Shown in pieces: positions 6,632-15,516 of a stretch of 33,659 nucleotides of DNA. The DNA lies in the NCBI RefSeq assembly GCF_900218015.1, contig NZ_UFQQ01000039.1:1-33659 (forward strand), given 5' to 3'. The DNA comes from Rhodopseudomonas pentothenatexigens (GTDB lineage Bacteria; Pseudomonadota; Alphaproteobacteria; Rhizobiales; Xanthobacteraceae). Each line of letters opens with the position of its first letter. Positions within the stretch are counted from its first letter, which is position 1. A program made the position numbers and the translations under genes. A model generated the notes under the pieces. That model did no database searches. It was not told the DNA's origin and saw only the letters and a program-made list of their open reading frames with translations.

Positions 6632-8347
6632 TCAGCGCTGCGGCCGGTAGCCGCGCCAGCCGCTGCTTTGTCCCGTCGGAGTCTGCGGACGCTCGGTGAA
6701 CTCTTCCGGCGCGGCTTCCTCGTCGACACCGGGATCGTCCGGAGCGCGGACGATCGGAATTACCGGCGGCGGTGCTTCCTTGCGGCGGTGGAACAGCGGC
6801 GCCGCAGACGACGACATCGGGATCACCGTGTCCGAGGCCGTCTGGGCCGCCGCTTCGGCCGGCTTGGCTGGCTTATCGGACTTGGCGGGCTCTTCAGCGG
6901 GCGGTGTCGAGGTTTCCTTCGGTGTTACGATCGGCGCCTCAGGAGCGGCTTCGACCGTGACCGTGACCGCCTCCGACGATTCTGCGGCCGGCAACGCCTC
7001 GGCGGTGGCCGAGGCGATCAGCGCATCGTGGAACTTGTCCTCGACCACCACCGCTTTGTTCGACGGCAGCGCCGAAACCGGCACCTGCCACTGGAAGGCG
7101 TCGAGCCGCCCGGTGACCGGCGACACCGGCCGCCAATGCTCGGACACGTAGCCATCGGCGGTCCACACCGGATCGTGCAGGGCGCGCACCGCTCGCAACG
7201 TCCAGGCCCGCGCCTTCGCGGTGTCGCCCCGGTCGCCGTGCTCGATCTCCGCCATCAGCATCGCGACTCGTTGGGTGGGCATCTCCAAATAAGGTTCGAG
7301 CACCGCGCGGGCACGGCTGAACGACCCGGCATCGATCGCGGCGCGGGCGACCGCCACCGCGCTTTCGAGCTGCTGCGGACCCTTGCCGACAAGATTTTCA
7401 ACCCGGCCGAGCCGCGCGCTCGCGGTGTCGCCCGGCTTGAGGTTGGCATAGGTCGAAGCCAGGTCGGGATGCGGCTGCGCCTGCCAGGCGGCCTCGATCA
7501 CCTTCATGGCGCGGCGGACCTGATGGGCCTCGGCGAGGTACTTCGCTGCCAGCACCGCCGCCGGCACCAGGGTCGGCGCCAGCTTGTTGGCTTCGAGCGC
7601 GCTGTCGCGCGCCACGCTCTCGTCGCTCTCCTCCAGATCGATCGCCCGCGCGGTCAGCAGCACCGCGCGCTGCCGGCGAAACGCCTTCTTGTCGATCAGC
7701 CCGGCCGACAGATTGCGCTCGAGGATCTCCAGCGCGCCGGTCCAGTCGGCGCGGGCGCAGCGGAAGCCGAGCACCGCCTGAGACGCCCAGGCACAGTTCG
7801 GCTGCAGACGCAGGGCCTCTTCGGCAATCGCCAGCGCCGCATAGGGATCGTCGGCGCGCTGCGCCTCGATGTACAGCCCGCGCATGCCGAGCGACTTGGT
7901 GTCCTTGCGCGAGGCCATCGCCAGGAACGCACGGCGCGCACCTTCGCGATCGCCTTCGAGCTGCGCCGACTGCGCCTGCAGCAGCAGCGCCAGCGGATCG
8001 TGCGGAGCGTGGCGCCGCGCCGTGTTGGCGTGGGCGCGTGCCGCGCTGCTGTCGCCATGGCCGACCGCGAGCAGGCCCTGGGTGATGGCGTTGCGGGCGC
8101 GGGCGCTGCGCCGCGAGCTGCGGCCGCGCTTCATCCAGCCGGGTGCGCGCAGCACCCCGAGAATGATCGCCCAGGCCAGCATCACGGCCACGATGGCGCC
8201 GCCGAGTACCAGTGCGAACACCGGCAGGGTCATCGACGCCCGCCAGTCGTTCCACGACAGCACCACCTCGCCGGGCTGTTCGGCCACCCAGGCAGCGCCC
8301 GCCGCCGCGAGCGCGATGATCACAAGAAACAGGACGATGCGCAGCAT
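6632..8347 (-). CDS. hemY: HemY-like TPR membrane protein (haem biosynthesis region)
   Basis: 571 residues. Two N-terminal membrane segments (about 3-21 and 42-66) are followed by the HemY_N-type domain (WNDWRASMTLP..., then GRSSRRSARARNAITQGLLAV) and a TPR-like helical region (about 85-400, with ALLLQAQSAQLEGDREGARR and AALAIAEEALRLQPNCAWAS). Next come the conserved VWTADGYVSEHWRPVSPVTGRLD-type segment and a low-complexity Ala/Pro/Glu-rich tail. This is the proteobacterial HemY of the hemCDXY cluster, not the Bacillus protoporphyrinogen oxidase of the same name; its biochemical role in tetrapyrrole synthesis is not settled. It begins 8 bases after the mitofilin-like gene ends, so hemD, the mitofilin-like gene and hemY form one operon. 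Confidence 0.9.
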   Translation of the reverse strand: MLRIVLFLVIIALAAAGAAWVAEQPGEVVLSWNDWRASMTLPVFALVLGGAIVAVMLAWAIILGVLRAPGWMKRGRSSRRSARARNAITQGLLAVGHGDSSAARAHANTARRHAPHDPLALLLQAQSAQLEGDREGARRAFLAMASRKDTKSLGMRGLYIEAQRADDPYAALAIAEEALRLQPNCAWASQAVLGFRCARADWTGALEILERNLSAGLIDKKAFRRQRAVLLTARAIDLEESDESVARDSALEANKLAPTLVPAAVLAAKYLAEAHQVRRAMKVIEAAWQAQPHPDLASTYANLKPGDTASARLGRVENLVGKGPQQLESAVAVARAAIDAGSFSRARAVLEPYLEMPTQRVAMLMAEIEHGDRGDTAKARAWTLRAVRALHDPVWTADGYVSEHWRPVSPVTGRLDAFQWQVPVSALPSNKAVVVEDKFHDALIASATAEALPAAESSEAVTVTVEAAPEAPIVTPKETSTPPAEEPAKSDKPAKPAEAAAQTASDTVIPMSSSAAPLFHRRKEAPPPVIPIVRAPDDPGVDEEAAPEEFTERPQTPTGQSSGWRGYRPQR

Positions 8348-8355
8348 GAGCAGAC

Positions 8356-9762
8356 CTATGGCGACGGTTTCTGCAGCGCCCCGAGCGCTGCGGTGGCGAA
8401 TTGATGAGACGCGGCGAGCGCCTGGTCGCGCGCCTCGGCCTTGTCGATCCAGGATTGAACAGGAGCGCGGTCGTCCGGCGCAAGCGCTTTCAGCTCCTTC
8501 AGCGCGGCCGCGATGTCGCCCTGCTTGCCGGCGGCGGTGAGCCGGCCGATGACCGCCGTGCGATCGATGCCCTCGACCGCGTCGGAGCGCTGAATCTTGA
8601 CCAGCCGCTCGGCATTGGCCGTGAACCGGTCGATGAAACTCGCGTTCGAGCTGGTCCTGTCCGGCAGCAGCTTGGGCAGCTGTTCGATCAGCTCCTCGCC
8701 CAGCGCACCCGCACTCGGAACGCCGGTGGCGGCGAATCGATCCAGCGGCTTCAGCGCGGATGGATCCGGCGCAAGCGGCCTCGCGGCCTTGAGCAAAGCC
8801 TCGAACGGATTCCCCTGGCTGACGGCGAGGTCGAGCAGGGTGGCGGCGACGGCGCGGCGCAGCGCGCCGTCTTCGGCCGGAGCCGCCGTGGCCGCTGGTT
8901 TCTCGGCGTCAGCCTTGGCGGCGGTCTCCAGTGCGCCGAGGCGCCGATCGAGGGCTGCCAGCGCAGCGGTGGTCTGCTCCAGCGCGGCGCTCTGGTCGGC
9001 GCTGGCCGAGCCCGGCTGGCCGGCGGCTTCGGTCCCTGCGCCGGCCGGCGCTGCCTTCAGCTCCTTGACGGCGGCGGCGAGCTGATCGGCCTGGCCGCGC
9101 AGCGCCCCGACCTCGTCGCGCAGCGATGCGATCGTCTTCTCCAGCGCGTCGATCCGGCCGGCGGCTGCCGCATCCGGCGCGCCTGCCGCATCGGACGCGG
9201 CTTTCGGCTGCGCTTCGAGATTGGTGATCCGGATCGCCAGCGCTTCCAGGGCGGCGCGGTCGCCCGGCGCCGCCGCTGCGCCGCCGGCCGGGGCGGCTTC
9301 GAGCTTGGCGATCCTGGCGTTCAGGGCGTCGAGCGCGGCGGGATCGGCCTGCGGAGCGGTGACGCTGGTCGTCTCCAGGAATTGCGGCAGCAGCCCCATC
9401 TTGGCGGCGCCGACCACGAGGCCCGTGGCGATCGCAATCGTCAGTACCGGCGGCAGGATCAGCGACGCGATGCTGCTCCGCGGCGGTGCCGAGCTGTGCG
9501 CACCTGCCGACGCGTCGGCTGCGGCGGTGGTGGTGGCGAACTCCGGTTCCGGCAGCCCGGCCGCCTGTTCGGCCTGCTCACGCTGATCGGCGGCGATATC
9601 GAACGCCTGCTCCGGTCCGCGTGCCGGCTCGGTGTCGGGCGTCGTCTCCGCCGGCGCTCCCGCCTCGGACCCGGGAGCCGCAGCGCTCGTCTCCTCGGCC
9701 GAAGGCTGGGAATGCTCGGCCGGTTCCGCGGCCTGTTCGTGTTCGGGCCTGTTCTCGACCAT
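8356..9762 (-). CDS. Mitofilin/HemX-like inner-membrane protein (COG4223 type)
   Basis: 468 residues. An acidic Ala/Glu/Pro-rich cytoplasmic N-terminus (1-95) is followed by one membrane segment (about 98-120, SIASLILPPVLTIAIATGLV), then a long Ala-rich coiled-coil region (about 135-290, heptad-like LDALNARIAKLEA, ALAIRITNLEAQ, IDALEKTIASLRDEVGALRG). A helical C-terminal domain ends in the mitofilin-like signature region (LLDLAVSQGNPFEALLKAAR, then FIDRFTANAERLVKIQ). Alphaproteobacterial mitofilin homologues between hemD and hemY are the relatives of mitochondrial Mic60 and act in intracytoplasmic membrane shaping. In a phototroph with such membranes that is a sensible role, though inferred. 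It sits 51 bases after hemD. Confidence 0.88.
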   Translation of the reverse strand: MVENRPEHEQAAEPAEHSQPSAEETSAAAPGSEAGAPAETTPDTEPARGPEQAFDIAADQREQAEQAAGLPEPEFATTTAAADASAGAHSSAPPRSSIASLILPPVLTIAIATGLVVGAAKMGLLPQFLETTSVTAPQADPAALDALNARIAKLEAAPAGGAAAAPGDRAALEALAIRITNLEAQPKAASDAAGAPDAAAAGRIDALEKTIASLRDEVGALRGQADQLAAAVKELKAAPAGAGTEAAGQPGSASADQSAALEQTTAALAALDRRLGALETAAKADAEKPAATAAPAEDGALRRAVAATLLDLAVSQGNPFEALLKAARPLAPDPSALKPLDRFAATGVPSAGALGEELIEQLPKLLPDRTSSNASFIDRFTANAERLVKIQRSDAVEGIDRTAVIGRLTAAGKQGDIAAALKELKALAPDDRAPVQSWIDKAEARDQALAASHQFATAALGALQKPSP

Positions 9763-9813
9763 CCTTGGATTTTCCTCGTCGCTACCTGTCGGTGCCGGCG
9801 GTCCGGCGCCGCA

Positions 9814-10560
9814 TCAACTCACTTTGGCCGGGCCGAGTGCCCGATCCAGCGCTTCGAGCAGCGCTTTTTCGTCCGGCTTCCGCGCCACCATCACCTGGTT
9901 GGCGCCGGCCTCGCGCACCACCTCGGAGACCGCCTCCGACAGGCAGCACTGCGGGATCGCCAGCGCCGAGATTTCGATGCCGGAGGTCCGCGTTGCGTCC
10001 ACGAAAGCCCGGGCACTGCGCCGCGAGTAGTGCAGCACCGCTTCGATCCCGTTGGCTGCGAAGGCATCACAGATATCGGCGGGCAGGCTCGGCACCGGCA
10101 CCATCCTGTAGGCGGTCTGCATCACGACCTCGAAGCCATCTTCGCGCAATTCGCCGGCGAGGTCCCGCGACAGATCGGCGCCCGCCAGATACAGCAACGC
10201 GCCGGCGCGCTTGTCTGTCCCGCGAAGACTGTCGCGGATCTTGATCCTGAGCTTGGCGGCATCGCCGTCGGCCACGATGACGTTGCTGAATCCGGCATCC
10301 TGCGCCTTGCGGGCGGTGTGCTTGCCGACCGCAAACAGTGGCAGATCCAAGAGCCGCGCCAACACCGGCTGTCCTTCCAGCGCACGCAGCGCATTGGCGC
10401 TGGTGACGATCACCCCGGTGTAACGCGCGTCGGGATCGTCCGGGAAAGGCACCGGCTCGAACCGCAGCATCGGCGCCAGCAACACCTCATAGCCCTTGGC
10501 GCGCAGCGTCTTCGCGGTCGCGTCGCCGTCGGGTTGCGGGCGGGTGACGAGCAAAGCCAC
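9814..10560 (-). CDS. hemD: Uroporphyrinogen-III synthase
   Basis: 248 residues from a GTG start (MALLVTRPQPDGDATAKTL) with GAGGA eight bases upstream. HemD cyclises hydroxymethylbilane to uroporphyrinogen III, feeding haem, B12 and bacteriochlorophyll. The family is poorly conserved, but the LVTRPQPDG start, VIVTSANALRAL (about residue 50-61), FAVGKHTARKAQDAGF, and the C-terminal VLHYSRRSARAFVDA with LSEAVSEVVREAGA are typical. It is the first gene of the hemD-mitofilin-hemY operon and divergent from tsaD. The usual partner hemC is not next to it: only about 220 bases separate hemD and tsaD. Confidence 0.9.
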   Translation of the reverse strand: MALLVTRPQPDGDATAKTLRAKGYEVLLAPMLRFEPVPFPDDPDARYTGVIVTSANALRALEGQPVLARLLDLPLFAVGKHTARKAQDAGFSNVIVADGDAAKLRIKIRDSLRGTDKRAGALLYLAGADLSRDLAGELREDGFEVVMQTAYRMVPVPSLPADICDAFAANGIEAVLHYSRRSARAFVDATRTSGIEISALAIPQCCLSEAVSEVVREAGANQVMVARKPDEKALLEALDRALGPAKVS

Positions 10561-10784
10561 GCGTTACGTCCTCGCCTGTTGGTTGATGAAACTGAATCCG
10601 ATGTAGCCCGGCCGCATGACCCTGAGCCGCGTGAAAACCGGTCGCGTCGCAGCGCCCCGCTTCGCTGCTCCCACGCAATCTGCCGGGGCCGCAGGGCGCC
10701 AAGGGGATGATTGCATTCCAAGACCCCGCAATGCTACGCGAGGCAAGGAGAACGCCGGTTCGGGCGCAAACGCAAGGGCTCAAT

Positions 10785-11876
10785 TTGACTAGTGAACAAG
10801 CCTTGCTGGTGCTGGGGATCGAGACCACCTGCGATGAAACCGCAGCCGCTGTGGTCGAGCGTCGCGCCGACGGCAGCGGCAGGCTTCTCTCCAATATCGT
10901 ACGTTCCCAGACCGACGAGCACGCGCCGTTCGGTGGCGTCGTCCCGGAGATCGCGGCGCGCGCCCATGTCGACGTGCTCGACGGCATCATTGCGGCGGCG
11001 ATGAACGAGGCCGGCGTGGCGTTTGCCGGGCTGTCCGGCGTCGCGGCGGCCGCGGGACCCGGACTGATCGGCGGCGTGATCGTGGGTCTCACGACCGCCA
11101 AGGCGATCGCGCTGGTACATGGCACCCCGCTGATCGCGGTCAATCACCTCGAAGCCCATGCGCTGACGCCGCGGCTGACCGATGCGGTCGAGTTTCCCTA
11201 CTGCCTGTTCCTCGCCTCCGGCGGCCACACCCAGATCGTGGCGGTGCTCGGCGTCGGCGACTATGCCCGGCTCGGCACCACGGTCGACGACGCGGTCGGC
11301 GAGGCGTTCGACAAGATCGCCAAGATGCTCGGCCTGCCCTACCCCGGCGGCCCGCAGGTCGAACGCGCGGCCGAAGCCGGCGATCCCAACCGCTTCGCGT
11401 TTCCCCGTCCGATGCTCGGACGTCAGGATGCCAATTTCTCGCTGTCCGGGCTGAAGACGGCGGTGCGCAACGAGGCCGGCAAGCTGACGCCGCTCGATCC
11501 GCAGGACATCGCCGATCTGTGCGCCGGCTTCCAGGCTGCGGTGCTGGACTCGGTCGCCGACCGGCTCGGTGCCGGCCTGCGGCTGTTCAAGGAGCGGTTC
11601 GGGCCGCCGAAGGCGCTGGTCGCGGCCGGCGGCGTCGCCGCCAACCAGGCGATCCGCCGGATGCTGCGCGAGGTCGCCGCGAAAGCGCAGACCACGCTGA
11701 TCGTGCCGCCGCCGGCGCTGTGCACCGACAACGGCGCGATGATCGCCTGGGCCGGTGCCGAACGGCTGGCGCTCGGCCTCACCGACCCGATGGATACCGC
11801 GCCGCGCGCGCGCTGGCTGCTCGACGCTGGCGCCACCGCGCCGGCGAAATTTGCCAACACGCGCGCCGGGTTCTAA
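10785..11876 (+). CDS. tsaD: tRNA N6-adenosine threonylcarbamoyltransferase TsaD
   Basis: 363 residues if started at TTG 10785 (protein [20 protein letters not shown]), chosen because AAGGG lies 6 bases upstream and the N-terminus then matches the family length. An ATG at 10707 would give 389 residues with a non-conserved head. TsaD transfers threonylcarbamoyl to A37 of ANN-decoding tRNAs, with TsaB, TsaE and TsaC. Visible motifs are [35 protein letters not shown], the metal-binding HLEAH (His121, His125), [28 protein letters not shown] and [13 protein letters not shown]. The gene is followed by gpsA at 40 bases, a common alphaproteobacterial pairing. Confidence 0.95.
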   Translation: MTSEQALLVLGIETTCDETAAAVVERRADGSGRLLSNIVRSQTDEHAPFGGVVPEIAARAHVDVLDGIIAAAMNEAGVAFAGLSGVAAAAGPGLIGGVIVGLTTAKAIALVHGTPLIAVNHLEAHALTPRLTDAVEFPYCLFLASGGHTQIVAVLGVGDYARLGTTVDDAVGEAFDKIAKMLGLPYPGGPQVERAAEAGDPNRFAFPRPMLGRQDANFSLSGLKTAVRNEAGKLTPLDPQDIADLCAGFQAAVLDSVADRLGAGLRLFKERFGPPKALVAAGGVAANQAIRRMLREVAAKAQTTLIVPPPALCTDNGAMIAWAGAERLALGLTDPMDTAPRARWLLDAGATAPAKFANTRAGF

Positions 11877-11915
11877 GGCCGGCAATGCTGTGTTGGTGGC
11901 TTGGATGATGTTGCG

Positions 11916-12905
11916 ATGAGTTCGTTGAATTCGATTGCCGTGCTCGGCGGCGGCGCCTGGGGCACCGCGCTGGCGCAGACCGCCGCGCGGGCCGGGCGAA
12001 ACGTGACGCTGTGGGAGCACGACCCCGGCAATGCCGAGCATCTGGCCGCGGCGCGCGAAAGCCGGTTTCTGCCCGGCGTAACGTTGGAGCCGTCGATCCG
12101 GGTGACGCGCGATCTGGCCGAAGCGGCGCACGCCGACGCGCTGCTGCTGGTGGTGCCGGCGCAGGTGCTGCGCCAGGTGGCGACGTCGCTGCAGCCGCTG
12201 ATCGCGCCGAAGACGCCGCTGGTCGCCTGCGCCAAGGGCATCGAGCACGGCACCCACCGGTTCATGACCGAGATCATCGCCGAATGCGCGCCGGCCGCGA
12301 TTCCGGCGATCCTGTCGGGGCCGAGCTTCGCCGCCGATGTCGCCCGCGGCCTGCCGACCGCGGTGACGATCGCCGCCACCGATGCGGCCTGCGCGCAGGC
12401 GCTGGCGCAGGCGATGAATTGCGGCAGCTTCCGCCCGTATCATTCGACCGATGTGCGCGGCGTCGAACTCGGCGGCGCTACCAAGAACGTGCTGGCGATC
12501 GCCGCCGGCATCGTCGAGGGCAAGAAGCTCGGCGCTTCGGCGCTCGCCGCGATGACGACGCGTGGTTTCGCCGAACTGGTGCGGTTCGGCAGGGCTTACG
12601 GCGCGCGGATCGAGACCATGCACGGCCTGTCCGGGCTCGGCGATCTGGTGCTGACGTGCGGCACGTCGCAATCGCGCAACTTCTCGTTCGGCGCCGCGCT
12701 CGGCCGCGGCGAGAGCATCGACACCGCTTCGCACGGCAAGCTCGCCGAAGGTTTCTTCACCGCGCCGGTGCTGATGGAGATGGCTCAGGCCAAGGGCGTC
12801 GAGATGCCGATTTCGGCCGCGGTCGCCGCGATCCTCGACGGCAAGCTCGGCGTCGAGGCGGCGATCGAAGGATTGCTGACGCGGCCGCTGAAGGCGGAGG
12901 AATAG
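11916..12905 (+). CDS. gpsA: NAD(P)H-dependent glycerol-3-phosphate dehydrogenase
   Basis: 329 residues from ATG 11916; an in-frame ATG at 11901 is possible. It reduces dihydroxyacetone phosphate to sn-glycerol 3-phosphate for phospholipid synthesis in the cytoplasm. Motifs are the dinucleotide-binding [15 protein letters not shown] (residues 7-21), [38 protein letters not shown], and the catalytic-lysine segment [18 protein letters not shown] followed by [13 protein letters not shown] and [13 protein letters not shown]. Length and motif order are those of a complete enzyme. The EVE-domain gene starts 3 bases after its stop. Confidence 0.96.
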   Translation: MSSLNSIAVLGGGAWGTALAQTAARAGRNVTLWEHDPGNAEHLAAARESRFLPGVTLEPSIRVTRDLAEAAHADALLLVVPAQVLRQVATSLQPLIAPKTPLVACAKGIEHGTHRFMTEIIAECAPAAIPAILSGPSFAADVARGLPTAVTIAATDAACAQALAQAMNCGSFRPYHSTDVRGVELGGATKNVLAIAAGIVEGKKLGASALAAMTTRGFAELVRFGRAYGARIETMHGLSGLGDLVLTCGTSQSRNFSFGAALGRGESIDTASHGKLAEGFFTAPVLMEMAQAKGVEMPISAAVAAILDGKLGVEAAIEGLLTRPLKAEE

Positions 12906-12907
12906 AC

Positions 12908-13321
12908 GTGGCGTACTGGCTGGTGAAATCCGAGCCGTCGGTGTGGTCGTGGGACCAGCAGGTCGCCAAGGGCGCCGAAGGCGAAGCCTGGACCGGGGTA
13001 CGCAATCACTCCGCCAAGCTGCACATGGTGGCGATGCGGCGCGGCGACCGCGCGTTCTACTATCACTCCAACGAGGGCAAGGAGATCGTCGGCATCGCCG
13101 AGATCATCCGCGAGGCCTATCCGGACCCGACCGATGCCAGCGGCAAATTCGTCTGCGTCGACATCAAGGCCGACAAGCCGCTGAAGACCCCGGTGACGCT
13201 CGCCGCCGTCAAGGCCGAGCCCCGCCTCGCCGACATGGCGCTGCTGAAATACTCGCGCCTCTCGGTGCAGCCGGTGACGGCCGAGGAGTGGAAGCTGGTC
13301 TGCAAAATGGGCGGGCTTTAG
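12908..13321 (+). CDS. EVE domain-containing protein
   Basis: 137 residues from GTG 12908 (MAYWLVKSEPSVWSWDQQ), with GGAGG at 12896-12900. It is a stand-alone EVE domain of the PUA/YTH-like fold, with the family motifs WLVKSEP, WTGVRNHSAKLHM, RGDRAFYYHSNEGKEIVGIAEI, and the C-terminal LLKYSRLSVQPVTAEEW. EVE domains bind modified bases in DNA or RNA. In proteobacteria this small protein commonly follows gpsA/tsaD-type genes, and an RNA or tRNA-modification link has been proposed, without a firm substrate. It overlaps nothing, but its ribosome site lies inside the end of gpsA, implying co-translation. Confidence 0.92.
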   Translation: MAYWLVKSEPSVWSWDQQVAKGAEGEAWTGVRNHSAKLHMVAMRRGDRAFYYHSNEGKEIVGIAEIIREAYPDPTDASGKFVCVDIKADKPLKTPVTLAAVKAEPRLADMALLKYSRLSVQPVTAEEWKLVCKMGGL

Positions 13322-13347
13322 CCCCAAGGTGCCCTGACTATTGTGAT

Positions 13348-13447
13348 GTCATCCCCCGCGGATGCGGGGGATCCAGTATTCCAGGGCATTCGTGATCGAC
13401 CTCGGGCTCTCTCCGATACTGGATCGCCCGCCTGCGCGGGCGATGAC
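13348..13447. repeat. Palindromic repeat element (GTCAT...ATGAC family)
   Basis: 100 bases bounded by GTCATCCCCCGCGG and CGCGGGCGATGAC. The internal arms GGATCCAGTATT and ATACTGGATC give a long imperfect hairpin. The element has the same architecture as those at 24406-24499 and 25462-25536. It separates the EVE gene from the methyltransferase gene. Confidence 0.85.
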
Positions 13448-13522
13448 GTGGTGTTGGGCGGCTCGCTCCGCCTCGCAGGCCCCCACCTTTACATCTCTCC
13501 GCCACTCGCCCATCACCGCGCG

Positions 13523-14197
13523 ATGAGCAGCTCCGCCATCGCCGATCCGATCGGCTTCATCCAGGCCAACACCCGGCTGCGCGCGGTGCCGCTGGTGCCG
13601 GAGGTTGTGCTGCACGTCGCCGACGAGGCGCTGCCGCTGTGGAGCAAGACCGAGGAAGAACTCGGCGAGGCCGGGTTGCCGCCGCCGTTCTGGGCGTTCG
13701 CCTGGGCCGGTGGACAGGCGCTGGCGCGCTACGTGCTGGATCACCCGGAGGACGTCGCCGGCAAACAGGTGATCGACCTCGCCTCCGGCTCCGGGCTGGT
13801 GGCGATCGCGGCGATGAAGGCCGGTGCGCACAAGGTCACCGCGTTCGATATCGACGGCTTTGCGCGCGAGGCGATTCTGGTCAACGCAACAGCGAATGGC
13901 GTCGCGATCGAGGTCTGCGGCGACGATCTGCTCGCCGGGCCGCATCCACTGCCGGCGCAAACCGTGCTCGCCGGCGACATCTTCTATCAGCAGGATATCG
14001 CCGGCCTCGCCTTCGACTTCCTGCACGGCCGTGCCGCGCAGGGCGCGCGCGTGCTGATCGGTGATCCCGGGCGGTACTATCTGCCGAAGGACCAGCTCGT
14101 GCAGCTTGCGAGCTACGGCGTGCCGGTGACGCGCGAATTGGAAGATTCCGAAATCAAACACACCGGCGTTTGGACGCTGAAGCCATCGCGCCCCTGA
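13523..14197 (+). CDS. Class I SAM-dependent methyltransferase (ETFB-lysine/NNMT-like group)
   Basis: 224 residues from ATG 13523. Upstream in-frame codons run through the palindromic repeat, so they are rejected, although no strong ribosome site is seen. Motif I is VIDLASGSGLVAIAAMKAGA (residues 83-102), followed by an acidic post-I loop VTAFDIDGFAREAILVNATA. The preceding PPPFWAFAWAGGQALARYVL is the signature of the nicotinamide N-methyltransferase-like / electron-transfer-flavoprotein lysine methyltransferase group. LAGDIFYQQDIA takes the place of motif IV. The substrate is not deducible; protein lysine methylation (for example of ETF beta or a ribosomal protein) is a family-based guess. 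It is convergent with the AraC-type gene. Confidence 0.8.
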   Translation: MSSSAIADPIGFIQANTRLRAVPLVPEVVLHVADEALPLWSKTEEELGEAGLPPPFWAFAWAGGQALARYVLDHPEDVAGKQVIDLASGSGLVAIAAMKAGAHKVTAFDIDGFAREAILVNATANGVAIEVCGDDLLAGPHPLPAQTVLAGDIFYQQDIAGLAFDFLHGRAAQGARVLIGDPGRYYLPKDQLVQLASYGVPVTRELEDSEIKHTGVWTLKPSRP

Positions 14198-14198
14198 A

Positions 14199-14256
14199 CA
14201 GCCGGCCGGGATCTGGCCCGGCGACACGCCGAGTCGGCAGGTCGCCCGGCCGGCTG
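14199..14256. terminator. Large inverted repeat between convergent genes
   Basis: Perfect 12-base arms CAGCCGGCCGGG (14199-14210) and CCCGGCCGGCTG (14245-14256) enclose 34 bases. It starts immediately after the methyltransferase stop and ends 32 bases before the AraC gene's stop, so a bidirectional transcript end is likely. There is no T-run on either side. Confidence 0.5.
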
Positions 14257-14288
14257 CTGGCTTTGGCGGATCGGCTCGACCTATCCGG

Positions 14289-15230
14289 CTAATGCGCCAG
14301 CGCAAGGGTCTCGGATGGCAGCTCTCCAAAGAGGGTCCGGTAGCTTCGCGAGAAATCGCTCAGATGCCAGAAGCCGTACGCCAGCGCGCAGGCCTTGACG
14401 CTGATGTTGCCAATCAGCAACCTTTGCCTGACCTGCCAAAGCCGTTTGAGCTTGAGGTAACGATGCAGGCTCATGCCGCGATATTGCAGCACCGCGGTAT
14501 GGAGGGTCCGCACGGAAACGCCGAGGGCGTTCGCCAGCTCGCCGCTATAGATCGGGTTCGCCGGGTTTGCGGAGATGATCTCGTCGATACTCTTGATGAT
14601 GCCGAGAAAACGCTCGGCATGCGATGATCGCGCGCCCGGCGCGACGGCCGAATTCGCGAACGCCTCGTCCGCCGCTGCGAGCAACGATTCCTTGGCGCCT
14701 TGTGCGACCTCCGGCTTTTGCAGGTCGTCAGGGGAATGCGAGGCGAGAGTCATGATCTCCACTACCAGACAGCGAAGTCTTTCATGGGCAGGCTGCGACA
14801 TGAAGAACTGAGCAAAGCCGTTCTCTGCGGCCGGCCATCCGCGGTCGCGGACCTCCGGCTCGAACGCTACCCGCGCGAAGCAATGGGGCCTATTCTCATA
14901 GGCCACGTAACCGGCGCCGCTGTGTCCGAGGACGAGTGTCGAAACCTTGAGATCGATGCCGTTGAACAGGCCCCCAGTTTCGTCGGTCATCGAGAAACCG
15001 ATGACCGTCCGGCCCGGCTTCAGCATCCCGCCGGTCAGGCGGGGAAACGAGCACTCCACCAACATGTCACAACCCGGCATGGTCAACATGAACTGCCGAG
15101 CCGAGATCTTTCTGACGAGCGGCGTCAATTCAAACTGCAGTGCTGCCGCACCCGATCGATACAGGTCGATATCGTCGAAATGAAATATCCGCAGCGCGGC
15201 CGATGGGGCCAATGACAGCGTGGTTTTCAT
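14289..15230 (-). CDS. AraC-family transcriptional regulator
   Basis: 313 residues. The N-terminal ~200 residues form a ligand-sensing region like those of the AraC_binding_2 type (FELTPLVRKISARQFMLTM...). The C-terminal ~100 residues carry the double helix-turn-helix: ELANALGVSVRTLHTAVLQY as the first HTH, MSLHRYLKLKRLWQVRQRLL as the linker helix, and KACALAYGFWHLSDFSRSYR as the second, where FxHxSxFSRxY is the hallmark. The ligand and targets are unknown. It is divergent from the DUF2336 gene with a 286-base gap. Its base composition is lower in GC than the neighbouring housekeeping genes, which may mean later acquisition. Confidence 0.9.
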   Translation of the reverse strand: MKTTLSLAPSAALRIFHFDDIDLYRSGAAALQFELTPLVRKISARQFMLTMPGCDMLVECSFPRLTGGMLKPGRTVIGFSMTDETGGLFNGIDLKVSTLVLGHSGAGYVAYENRPHCFARVAFEPEVRDRGWPAAENGFAQFFMSQPAHERLRCLVVEIMTLASHSPDDLQKPEVAQGAKESLLAAADEAFANSAVAPGARSSHAERFLGIIKSIDEIISANPANPIYSGELANALGVSVRTLHTAVLQYRGMSLHRYLKLKRLWQVRQRLLIGNISVKACALAYGFWHLSDFSRSYRTLFGELPSETLALAH

Positions 15231-15392
15231 CTCAATTCAAAGCAAAACCTGAAAAGCCGCTTGCTTAAGACGCGGGCATGTCGCCTACGCGCTCGGCATT
15301 TTCAAACGAACTAATAGCAGATGAGTATTTGAGGGCTGATCTCTCGTAATGTCCAGGTCGTTGCAGATTTTCGATATCGATTTTACCGCTCG

Positions 15393-15408
15393 TTAATGTC
15401 CGTCTAAC
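15393..15408 (+). promoter_or_regulatory. CtrA-like box, one mismatch
   Basis: TTAA (15393-15396), seven bases, CTAAC (15404-15408), against the consensus TTAA-N7-TTAAC. It is 109 bases upstream of the DUF2336 start codon, inside an AT-richer intergenic stretch of 15231-15516 that also contains the AraC-gene promoter region. Confidence 0.45.
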
Positions 15409-15516
15409 TCGCGTTTGAAAGATTGCAGGACGCGTCGACTGCGTATCACCACGCCACGGAAATAAGCGATGCTTTGGTGCAGTCGGGCGGAGCGATCAGT
15501 TGGGAGGATATTTCAA

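Noticed and set aside
6067-6729. 220-codon minus-strand open frame over the tRNA region
   Set aside because: It runs through tRNA-Thr and into the end of hemY; no ribosome site or family resemblance.
8401-10710. 769-codon plus-strand open frame opposite the haem operon
   Set aside because: Antisense to three recognised genes, no domain, biased composition.
10734-12734. 666-codon minus-strand open frame opposite tsaD and gpsA
   Set aside because: It spans two well-supported genes in antisense and is composed of Arg/His/Ala-rich noise.
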